Source of the DNA: Desulfovibrio sp.
GTDB lineage: Bacteria; Desulfobacterota; Desulfovibrionia; Desulfovibrionales; Desulfovibrionaceae
DNA length: 64,000 nt
Direction of reading: 5' to 3'
Assembly (NCBI RefSeq): GCF_009712225.1
Contig: NZ_WASP01000010.1
Location: 193,586 to 257,585, forward strand
A program made the translations under genes and the position numbers. Position 1 is the stretch's first letter, and each line of letters opens with the position of its first letter. Shown in pieces: positions 26,371-33,603 of the stretch. The notes under the pieces were generated by a model that was not told the origin of the DNA, made no database searches, and worked only from the letters and a program-made list of their open reading frames with translations.

Positions 26371-26475
26371 CAAAGTGCGGGGGCATAGACAAAAATCTCG
26401 AAAAATTTTATCAATAATATCAGGTTGTTTTGGACTCGATGGTGTCGCGGTGCCTATTCTCCCCTTCGGCACCAT
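26371..26475. repeat. 97-bp island-end repeat, right copy, running into a tRNA 3'-end-like sequence (candidate attR)
   Basis: Bases 26371-26467 repeat 18742-18838. The copy continues into TTCTCCCCTTCGGCACCA (26458-26475), which reads as the last bases of a tRNA: a 3' acceptor strand CTTCGGC, discriminator A and CCA. Many bacterial tRNA-Leu genes begin GCCGAAG and would pair with it. No 5' part of the tRNA is present here. This is what an attR site left by integration at a tRNA 3' end looks like, with the intact tRNA expected left of the window. Confidence 0.6.
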
Positions 26476-26476
26476 C

Positions 26477-26540
26477 TTGAACTCCAAGAGAGTTCAAAGA
26501 AGCCCGCTAAGCTAACAGCTTGGCGGGTTTTCTGCTTTTT
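26477..26540 (+). terminator. Double hairpin with T-tract, probable original tRNA terminator
   Basis: An 8-bp perfect stem (TTGAACTC with GAGTTCAA, 26477-26497) is followed at once by a 14-bp stem (26500-26513 with 26517-26530, two G-U pairs) and TCTGCTTTTT. This immediately follows the tRNA-like CCA, where a tRNA gene's terminator would be. Confidence 0.75.
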
Positions 26541-26799
26541 AAGGCTCCAACCAAGTTCAGCTACGTCTTTTGACATACCCCAATATTGGCTGGGGGTACG
26601 AAGACTAAAAAGCCGGTTGGAAGCCATTTCAATACCCCCAGAGCGCAAAGCATTGCTGGCCGCCTGTTTCTCAACATTTCCCGTCTTCCACCTCTCCGCA
26701 CCTCACCGATACCCCCACGGGGGGAGCGCAATGCTTTGATATTGAATGCTTTGAGAAGGCATACGCCGCGATAGCCAGAATCAATTTTCTGAAACTGTA
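26541..26799. other. Non-coding segment with an inverted repeat
   Basis: No gene is supported. The only structure seen is an 11-bp inverted repeat, CAAAGCATTGC at 26646-26656 and GCAATGCTTTG at 26728-26738, each preceded by GAGCG-like bases and runs of C or G. Confidence 0.4.
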
Positions 26800-27030
26800 A
26801 TGGACTTATCGAGCACAGTTGGGAATGCAGAAAAGTTACGAATTAAGCTCGATCATGCACAAAAGCGCATCGCTGAACTTGAGTCAAAAATTGCAAAGTG
26901 TGCACATAATTTGCACACAAAAAATAGCGATCAAGAGTTACAAGTAATGGTTAATGCCCCAATGTGGGAAAACACATTATCCGCAATCTTTTTTAAATCA
27001 GGAAAGGGAAGACCTCCTAAAAGACAATAG
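26800..27030 (+). CDS. Short coiled-coil hypothetical protein
   Basis: The 76-residue frame has a heptad-like helix (AEKLRIKLDHAQKRIAELES) in its first half and a basic GKGRPPKRQ tail. No convincing ribosome-binding site precedes ATG 26800, and no homologue is recognised. It could be a remnant of a regulator with a basic tail. The surrounding DNA is degraded. Confidence 0.3.
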   Translation: MDLSSTVGNAEKLRIKLDHAQKRIAELESKIAKCAHNLHTKNSDQELQVMVNAPMWENTLSAIFFKSGKGRPPKRQ

Positions 27031-27150
27031 TGGCAAGCCGTGACCATAAAAAACAAAAAAATGCTAATTAGTTATGTGCGTTTTTGTCCTTTACACGTAA
27101 AGAAAATTTCATGGTTTTAGCTCTGCCCAATTTTTTATTTTGCTCAAAAC

Positions 27151-27188
27151 GTAGAATCTCAAAAAAAGCCAAGGAGATTCTACTTTTG
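27151..27188 (+). terminator. Terminator-like hairpin
   Basis: A perfect 10-bp stem (GTAGAATCTC with GAGATTCTAC, 27151-27160 and 27174-27183) is followed by TTTT. It lies in a gene-free stretch (27031-27337) and may be the terminator of the short frame before it. Confidence 0.6.
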
Positions 27189-27292
27189 ATACCAAAGCCA
27201 ATCTGCCCCAACAAACGCCATCGATGGGGTTTCTTCGCCTAGATCAAGTTCTTCAACTTATCCCCATCAGCCAAAACATGTGGTATTCTGGA

Positions 27293-27325
27293 ATAAAAAA
27301 CGGGCAGATTCCCTCAGCCCGTTAA
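27293..27325 (-). terminator. Minus-strand terminator-like hairpin
   Basis: On the minus strand a 7-bp stem (AACGGGC with GCCCGTT) ends in six T residues. No intact minus-strand gene lies just upstream, so it is probably left over from rearrangement. Confidence 0.45.
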
Positions 27326-27337
27326 AATCGGGCCACG

Positions 27338-27571
27338 TAACCTCGCCAATCGAACCTGCTTTGCCGTGGCAACTGCGCGGGGCCATGTCCATGGCGAGAA
27401 TCCGGCAGTGATGGCCTTCCCTGATACCGCGGGCACGAACTCTGTATTTCCCATCATGCGGCACGGACAAGCGGTGCCAGATTTGTTCGATATTCGGACT
27501 CCAGGCGGGACATCGTTGGCTTCGGCTTTATGGTGGGTTGCAACCTATGCTGACCCGCAAAGAGCAGCGAA
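27338..27571 (+). pseudogene. Fragment of a second CobT-like VWA gene
   Basis: This segment aligns with 16577-16815 of the intact-frame VWA gene. Shared stretches include TNSVFPIMRHGQAVPDLFDI at protein level and a GG(T)xLA MIDAS-Thr region. The MIDAS DxSxS strand upstream is absent, and the reading frame leaves the family sequence after the AGAGCAGCGAA bases. There the DNA changes abruptly into an ABC-transporter ATPase. The copy has diverged by many substitutions, so the duplication is not recent. Confidence 0.85.
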
Positions 27572-27895
27572 GGGGTGGCGCTTGCCCGTGCTCTTGCGGA
27601 GGAGCCGGAACAGCTGTTTGACGAACAGACTGCCGCGCTGGATTGGCGGGTGCAGAGGGACATCTGCAATGCAGTTGCCACACTGCGAGAAACATTCAAC
27701 CTCTTCGCCATCATGGTAACGCATGACCCCAACGCAGTGTTTGCACTGGCTCAAAAGGTTGCCATGCTACGGGCTGGCGGCCTGTTCTGGCAGGGTGATG
27801 CTCAGGATGCCATTAATGCTGACCTGCTGAGTAATCCGTATGCCGTGCCTATTCAGATAGAATACAGTGGCGAGCGCATGGCGGCCTTGTTTTGA
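27572..27895 (+). pseudogene. C-terminal fragment of a metal ABC transporter ATPase
   Basis: The frame starts inside the family at VALARALAEEPEQ, the helix after the ABC signature, and continues through a damaged Walker B. Here LFDEQTAALD replaces the usual LLLDEPTAALD, with a residue missing and Pro changed to Gln. It then reads MVTHDPNAVFALAQKVAMLR and ends at TGA 27895. Walker A and the signature are lost at the junction with the VWA fragment. It precedes a ZnuB-like permease remnant, so the original was a zinc/manganese-type importer. Confidence 0.8.
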
Positions 27896-27934
27896 ACAGG
27901 ACGGCCCTACGTAGCAAATACCCACGGGTGGAAT

Positions 27935-28763
27935 ATGGAAGACTTTTTTCAGTATGCCTTTTTGCAGCGCACACTGTTTATGGCCCTGTTTGGCGGTTCG
28001 GTCTGCGGGGCCATGGGTGTAGTTGTGGTGCTGTGGCGCATGAGCCTGGTGGGCATGTGCGTTTCGCACGCCGCCTTTGCAGGTGCGCTGCTTGCCTTAT
28101 AGTTTGGTGTCCACCATTAGCCTGGGGGCTTGCGGCCAGCCTAGGGGCTGCTTCTGCTGTGGGGCCGCTTGCCGAGAAGCCAGGCTTCAGCCTTGATACT
28201 GCCATGGGTGTTGTTTTTTCGGTGGTGATGAGTCTGGCCATGCTGCGGACAGAAGGACTCAGCCTCATACGGGGCAGCCTGCTCACGGTCACACGCTTTG
28301 ACTTGCAACTTGTGGCCGTAACGGCCTTGCTTCTGTTTGGCTTTGACTTTCTGTTCTTTAAGGAAATAGAGGCAATCATGGGGCAAAGCCATGCGGCGGT
28401 GGCTGCGGGGATTCCCGTTAAGGACATATACTATGCCTGCCTTGTCTTGATGGGGCTGGTGGTGGCTTTTGCCCTTAAGGCCATCGACGGATTATTGATC
28501 TATGCGCTCATTGTTACACCCGCAGCCACGGCATTGCAGAACACCTATCGCCTGAGCCGCATGTTTCTGCTGGCTGCCCTGTTCGGCCGCCGGCTTCAGT
28601 AGCGGGCCTGTGGCTTTCATTCTACTGGGCTGTACCGCCGGGGGCGGTTATTGTGCTGGGTTCTTCCACCATACTGGTTGCCGCCATGATCCTTTCGCCA
28701 AAGAAAATTCACCGAATTAAACAGGACTCCCCTGTGGAGCAGAGCAATCAGATTAATCATTAA
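27935..28763 (+). pseudogene. ZnuB/MntB-like permease pseudogene with two frame disruptions
   Basis: The N-terminal part (from ATG 27935, MEDFFQYAFLQRTLFMALFG) runs through the family's SHAAFAGALLAL motif and stops at TAG 28100. The family sequence resumes in another frame (LAASLGAASAVGPLAEKPGF to YALIVTPAATALQNTY) and shifts again near 28600 into AGLWLSFYWAVPPGAVIVLG, ending at TAA 28761-28763. About nine hydrophobic segments can be pieced together, as in metal ABC-3 permeases. Its stop codon overlaps that of the convergent tonB gene. The transporter is dead. Confidence 0.85.
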
Positions 28764-29617
28764 ATCCCCTTAAGTACAAAAAACATGGGAATACGCACCA
28801 CACAGGGAATGGCCTTGCCTTCTCGCTGGGCAGGCTTGAACGATGACGACTGCACACAAGCCAGTGCCGCATAGGCGAAATCTTCGTGATCAGCCTGCAA
28901 CACGCGGACGCGGAGTAATTTGCCTTGCATATCGAGATACGCCTCCACAACCGCCTTTCCTTCAAGGTTACGGCGTTGGGCTGAGCGGGGATAACGCAGG
29001 GGGGCCTGATGCAAAAACCGGGGGCCTCCGGTGCTGTTCCAGGGCACAAGCTGTGGCTGGGTATCTCCACTGCCAGCCGCTCCTTCTCGTGCAGCATTTA
29101 CTGTGTCTGCTCCACCGTTTGCAGCCCCCTGATCATCGCTCGTTCCAGAAGCAGAAGGCCTACCTGCTGCCATTGTGGAATTTGCAGGCGGCGCGGTACC
29201 AGATTGCTGTACGTGTGGCCTCAGCACAGCGGCATTCTGCTTGTCACCAGGCTCTTTTTCTACAGGTCTTGGTTTGGCGGCCTGCTTTTTTATGGGAACA
29301 GCCTGTTCGCGTTGCGGCGCATCTCTGGTTGGGGGATCGGGCTTTGCATTTTCCACTAAGGTTGATTTCACCTGAGCAGCAACCGTTTTTTCCAGCATGG
29401 CAGAGTCTTGTGCAATGTCGCCTCCAGAAAAAGCGCCCCCCAGACTGGCCAGACTGACCATCACCGCTCCCCCAGCCTGAACCGGTAAATACTCCGGCAA
29501 ATACCTGGCGGCCGCGATCACTCCAAAGACAAGAAGACCGTGCAGCACGGCAGAAAGTCCAACCCAACGGACTGGATGCCGATGGCCGCGGCGTGGCGGC
29601 GGGTCAAGGGGCAACAA
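28760..29617 (-). CDS. tonB: TonB-family energy-transducing protein
   Basis: I favour TTG 29617 as start (285 aa): GGAGG lies a few bases upstream, and the frame before it overlaps the binding-protein gene without TonB character. One N-terminal helix (VGLSAVLHGLLVFGVIAAA) anchors it in the inner membrane. A long polar region rich in Pro, Lys, Ala and Gly spans the periplasm. The C-terminal TonB domain has FLHQAPLRYPRSAQRRNLEG and GKLLRVRVLQAD, with the final IPMFFVLKG strand. It should energise the TonB-dependent receptor of the same operon. It is the last gene of the eight-gene unit; its start overlaps the end of the binding-protein gene. Confidence 0.85.
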   Translation of the reverse strand: MLPLDPPPRRGHRHPVRWVGLSAVLHGLLVFGVIAAARYLPEYLPVQAGGAVMVSLASLGGAFSGGDIAQDSAMLEKTVAAQVKSTLVENAKPDPPTRDAPQREQAVPIKKQAAKPRPVEKEPGDKQNAAVLRPHVQQSGTAPPANSTMAAGRPSASGTSDDQGAANGGADTVNAAREGAAGSGDTQPQLVPWNSTGGPRFLHQAPLRYPRSAQRRNLEGKAVVEAYLDMQGKLLRVRVLQADHEDFAYAALACVQSSSFKPAQREGKAIPCVVRIPMFFVLKGI

Positions 29618-30566
29618 TGGCGCCTCCAGCTTTCCCCGCCTGAAACAGACGCAGATATTCATCGTGCAACTGCACAGCACTGGGGGTGCACTGGGCATCG
29701 GGATACAGGGCCTCAATCATGGCCGCCAAGCCTACTACCCAGCGAGGCCCGCCCAGTATATCAGACGCCAGAGCGTACACCCGCCCGGTGTGCACTGCCG
29801 CCATGCCCTGCCAGTCTGTCTGGCCCATGAGCCGGTTTCTGGCCTGTGCCAGCTGTTCCTGGCCCTTATCAGTATCAAGCGTGCAGAGCGAAACGCTTTG
29901 TATGATCACAGCTGGGTTCTGCTCTGCAACCCATTCCATATTGATGATTGAAGAAGCCGCATGCAGCACCTTGGCGGGATTGTTTCCCCCGGCCCCTACG
30001 GTGAGATCAAACAGTGCAGACCCCGGCCCGGCCACACGCTCGGCAACAAAGTGCCGGCCCAATACGGTGGGCGGTTTGTCGTTGACAGGAATGCAACCCT
30101 TGAGGTTTCTCTCTGCCTGACGCACCCACCGCAGAAAAACTTCGCCCTTGTTATGCGCATGGCCGCCCAAAAGATCTGCCAACACATGCACGCATTGCTC
30201 CAGATTTTCCGGCAGGTGCATGTCCAAGCGCACAACCCGGATACCAAAAGGTTTGAGCCGCTGCTCCAGTTCCATACCGGGGTACTCGCGCCAGGCAATG
30301 ACCACATCGGGCGAAAGGGCCGCGATGCTTTCAAAATTGGGCGAAAACCCGCTCCCCACGCTGGGCAGGGCCGCAACCTCGGGCATCAGGGCACGGCGGT
30401 CAACCGCATGGTGTGACACTCCCACAACCTGTGGCATGCCACCCAGCAGGCGTACCACTTCCAACACGTCCTGCGGCAAGACAACTATTCGGTGTTCCGC
30501 CAGAATCGGCCTTGCGCCAAGCGCCAAGACCAGCAGAAAGCAAAACAGCGCAGAAAGCAGCTTCAC
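29604..30566 (-). CDS. Periplasmic binding protein of a FecB/BtuF-type ABC importer
   Basis: The 320-aa protein begins with a Sec signal peptide (LLSALFCFLLVLALGARP, cleavage near ILA-E). The mature part has the two-lobed helical-backbone pattern of iron-siderophore, haem and cobalamin binding proteins: RIVVLPQDVLEVVRLLGG, LPSVGSGFSPNFESIAAL, SPDVVIAW and a C-terminal DWQGMAAVHTGRVYAL. No lipobox cysteine is seen. It overlaps chlD by four bases upstream and tonB downstream. It would hand substrate to the FecCD-type permease encoded at the other end of the operon. Confidence 0.85.
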   Translation of the reverse strand: MKLLSALFCFLLVLALGARPILAEHRIVVLPQDVLEVVRLLGGMPQVVGVSHHAVDRRALMPEVAALPSVGSGFSPNFESIAALSPDVVIAWREYPGMELEQRLKPFGIRVVRLDMHLPENLEQCVHVLADLLGGHAHNKGEVFLRWVRQAERNLKGCIPVNDKPPTVLGRHFVAERVAGPGSALFDLTVGAGGNNPAKVLHAASSIINMEWVAEQNPAVIIQSVSLCTLDTDKGQEQLAQARNRLMGQTDWQGMAAVHTGRVYALASDILGGPRWVVGLAAMIEALYPDAQCTPSAVQLHDEYLRLFQAGKAGGAIVAP

Positions 30567-32599
30567 GCCGTCATCTCCCGCACAAGCCCCACCAGGGTGG
30601 ACGCCCGCAGATTTTGTACCGGCAGATACTCGGCCCGCAGGGCCTTTGCCAGCTGACGCGCCTGCCCAAATTGCAGCAAACCGGCCTGCTCCACATCAAT
30701 CACAAACGAATGCACGCGCGCATCCTGCGCAATACGGCCAGCTTCAGCCAACGCGGCATCCAGAGCGGAACCTTCCTCCAAACGGGGCGTCAAGTTGGCC
30801 CTGCCGTCTGAAACCACAATCAGAATGGGGCGAGTATCGGGCTTTTTGCGCAGGGCAGTGCCAATAACGCGAAACGATTCTTTCAGGCCATCTGCCAAAG
30901 GTGTGCGCCCGCCTGTGGGCAGTATTTCCAGTTCGCGTGATGCGCGCTCCACACTGCCGGTGGGCGGCAGCAAAACCTTGCCCTGCTGCCCACGAAAAGC
31001 CACCAGCGAGACCTGGTCGCGCTTTTGATACGCGTGCAGCAGCAAAGACAGAATTGCGCTTTTGACCTCGCACATGCGTCCGGCAGCCCCCATGGAACCA
31101 GAGGCATCCACAGCAAATACCACAAGATTGCCAATCTTTCGTTCGCGGCGTTTATAGCGCCAGTCCTGCCTCTGCACCTGAAGCGGATAGCCCGCGCCTC
31201 CTCTCATGCTTGCAGCCATGCGCAAGACCGCAGCCATAATTGTGGGTTCCAGCGCGATATCAGGAGAGGCATTGCCCTGCAGGGGGCGGTGTGAATAGCC
31301 CACGCACCGGCCGCATTTTTGTGCCGTACGCGAGCGGCTGTGCCGCCCACTGCCGCTGCGCTGGCGTTTGTCGGCAGCGGTTTGCAGCGGCTTGACCCGA
31401 TACGGATCGCCAGCCGAAAAAACTTCTTCCCTGTCCATGCCGGAAGAATCGGCTGTCGCCTCCGCATTGTCCTGATCCTGCGGGGCAACTTCCATCTGGC
31501 TGGCATCCAGAGGCTCCTGCGACGCAAAAGGTGTCTGCCCCGGCGCTGAGGGTTGGGGCGTCTGCTCTTCATGTTCGTGCTGCGACTGAGCGGCCCCGGC
31601 AGTATTTTGCTCTGGCAGCTGCGGTGCCTGCATGCGTCGCCGATGTACAAGAGCCAAGGCCGCCGCCTCCTGCACATGCTCATCACGCACAGCCGGGCAG
31701 CCATCAAGAGCAGCAAGGGCGCGGGCGGCATGCAACAGCGCAAGTTCACCGCGATGGCCAGCGCACAGAGCCTCTGCGCACAGCGTAGCCATGTCTTTCA
31801 GCAAGGTTTCGGAAACGCGCACCTCTGGCAACAATGCCTTGGCTTTCATAAGCATGTCGGCCACGGCCTGCTGCCGCTCCTGCCATGTAGCCAAAAAGGT
31901 TGCGATATCCCCATCAAAAGCCATGCGCCGCCGCAAAACCTCCATACGGGTTGCAACGTCCTGTGGGGCCAGCACGTCGACGCAAAGGCCAAAACGGTCT
32001 AGTAGCTGTGGTCGTAGCGGCCCTTCTTCGGGGTTCATGCTGCCAATAAGTGCAAAGCTTGATGCGTGTACAAAGGCGCAGCCGTCACGCTCAACCCTGT
32101 TCACCCCGCTGGCGCACACGTCCAGCAACAGGTCAACCATGTGGTCGGGCAGCAGATTGACCTCGTCCACATACAGCATGCCCCTGTGGGCAAGTGCCAG
32201 TAGCCCCGGCTGCATGCGTCTTTTGCCCCTGCCTATGGCTGATTCCATGTCCATGCTGCCAACCAGCCGGTCTTCTGTGGATGAAAGCGGCAGCGTCACA
32301 AGAGGAGTTTGCACCTGCGCCACGGGCAAGGGGCCATTCTTTGCGGCGGCGGCGCAACTCGGGCACAGCGGCCCTGTGGGAGAACAATGCCATGCACACC
32401 CGCGCACCACGGAAACATACGGCAACAACCCCACCAATGCGCGCACTGCTGTAGATTTGGCTGTACCCTTTTGCCCGCGCAAAAGCACACCGCCGATTTC
32501 GGGGCACAGCGCATTGGCAAGCAGGGCCCGCGTCATAAGCGGTTGCCCGGTCAGTGCCGCAAAAGGAAATACAGGCCGGGTCGGCCCGTTTACTTTCAT
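30563..32599 (-). CDS. chlD: ChlD/BchD-like chelatase subunit (AAA plus VWA)
   Basis: The 678-aa protein joins an N-terminal ChlI-like AAA module to a C-terminal VWA domain through a Gln/Pro/Glu-rich linker (about 325-420). The Walker A loop RGQKGTAKST (41-50) is intact, unlike many BchD proteins. Cysteines C68, C72, C79 and C82 form a cluster like that in the neighbouring ChlI. The VWA MIDAS begins DASGSMGA, with the Thr in GGRTPLADGL. With ChlI it should form the ATP-driven ring that powers metal insertion or removal by CobN. It overlaps chlI and the binding-protein gene by four bases each. Confidence 0.9.
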   Translation of the reverse strand: MKVNGPTRPVFPFAALTGQPLMTRALLANALCPEIGGVLLRGQKGTAKSTAVRALVGLLPYVSVVRGCAWHCSPTGPLCPSCAAAAKNGPLPVAQVQTPLVTLPLSSTEDRLVGSMDMESAIGRGKRRMQPGLLALAHRGMLYVDEVNLLPDHMVDLLLDVCASGVNRVERDGCAFVHASSFALIGSMNPEEGPLRPQLLDRFGLCVDVLAPQDVATRMEVLRRRMAFDGDIATFLATWQERQQAVADMLMKAKALLPEVRVSETLLKDMATLCAEALCAGHRGELALLHAARALAALDGCPAVRDEHVQEAAALALVHRRRMQAPQLPEQNTAGAAQSQHEHEEQTPQPSAPGQTPFASQEPLDASQMEVAPQDQDNAEATADSSGMDREEVFSAGDPYRVKPLQTAADKRQRSGSGRHSRSRTAQKCGRCVGYSHRPLQGNASPDIALEPTIMAAVLRMAASMRGGAGYPLQVQRQDWRYKRRERKIGNLVVFAVDASGSMGAAGRMCEVKSAILSLLLHAYQKRDQVSLVAFRGQQGKVLLPPTGSVERASRELEILPTGGRTPLADGLKESFRVIGTALRKKPDTRPILIVVSDGRANLTPRLEEGSALDAALAEAGRIAQDARVHSFVIDVEQAGLLQFGQARQLAKALRAEYLPVQNLRASTLVGLVREMTA

Positions 32600-33603
32600 G
32601 CAGACTGCCCGCCCACAGATTCAAAAGGATTACGCCGCATGCGGTGCGGCAAGGCCAGACTTGCAGCTTTATCCACATCCTCGCAGGCAACATCGGCGCG
32701 CCCGTTCAGGGCGGCCAAGGTGCTGGCTGTTTTGAGCATCACAATATCCGCGCGGTGACCGTCTACCTGAGCGGCGATGGCGTGCTCCACAACCCTGTGC
32801 ATGCAGACATCGTCTGCCTGTACCATGGGCAGCAGGCGGCGTGCCTGCATGATCCTGTCTGCCAGCTTGCGATCCTGCTCCTGCCATGTTGCGCAAAATT
32901 CTGCCGGATCACGTTCAAAATCCATGCGGCGCTTCATGACCGTCATGCGCTGCTCTGGCTCGGCCATGCCGCGCACGTGCACGCAAAGACCGAACCTGTC
33001 CAGCAGCTGGGGGCGCAGCTCGCCTTCCTCCGGGTTCATGGTTCCCACCAGGGTAAACCTGGCAGGATGCGACCACGAAAGCCCCTCACGTTCAACAGTG
33101 TTGACGCCCATGGCCGCAGCGTCCAGCAGCACATCAACAATGTGGTCTTCCAGCAGGTTGACCTCGTCCACATAAAGTATGCCCCGGTTGGCCGACGCCA
33201 GAAGGCCGTGTTCAAAACGGCGACGACCAGAGGCAAGGGCAACCTCCATATCAAGCGAACCAACAACCCGGTCTTCGCTTGCGCACACGGGCAGTTCCGT
33301 AACGCGCACACGGCGTTTTTCCTTTGTCAGCTCGCCCTTGTCGATAAGCTCGTCGCGGCACAGAGGGCAAAGGGTGTCGGCGGCCTCAGGGTTGCAGTTG
33401 CACGGACAGCCTTTTACCACGTTCATTTCTGGCAAAATGGCCGCCAGTGCCCGTACAGCGGTGGATTTTGCCGTGCCTTTTTCACCCCGCACAAGCACCC
33501 CGCCGATGCCCGGATTGACCACATTGAGCAGCAGGGCTTCCTTCAAGGTTTCCTGCCCTGCAATTGCTGAAAATGGATAGAAATACTGCTGTGACCTGCT
33601 CAT
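32596..33603 (-). CDS. chlI: ChlI/BchI-like AAA chelatase subunit
   Basis: The 335-aa AAA+ protein has Walker A RGEKGTAKST (39-48), Walker B ILYVDEVNLL and the sensor-1 TMNPEEGELRPQLLDRFGL segment with the arginine finger, all typical of magnesium-chelatase I subunits. A five-cysteine cluster (C66-P-C68-N-C70 and C79-P-L-C82) interrupts the usual loop after Walker A and could bind zinc or an iron-sulfur cluster. Such ChlI/ChlD proteins serve CobN-type large subunits in organisms without CobS and CobT. It overlaps cobN and chlD by four bases. Confidence 0.92.
   Translation of the reverse strand: MSRSQQYFYPFSAIAGQETLKEALLLNVVNPGIGGVLVRGEKGTAKSTAVRALAAILPEMNVVKGCPCNCNPEAADTLCPLCRDELIDKGELTKEKRRVRVTELPVCASEDRVVGSLDMEVALASGRRRFEHGLLASANRGILYVDEVNLLEDHIVDVLLDAAAMGVNTVEREGLSWSHPARFTLVGTMNPEEGELRPQLLDRFGLCVHVRGMAEPEQRMTVMKRRMDFERDPAEFCATWQEQDRKLADRIMQARRLLPMVQADDVCMHRVVEHAIAAQVDGHRADIVMLKTASTLAALNGRADVACEDVDKAASLALPHRMRRNPFESVGGQSA

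Noticed and set aside
27935-28763. Functional zinc permease
   Set aside because: A stop at 28100 and a second frameshift near 28600 break the family sequence, and its ATPase is truncated.
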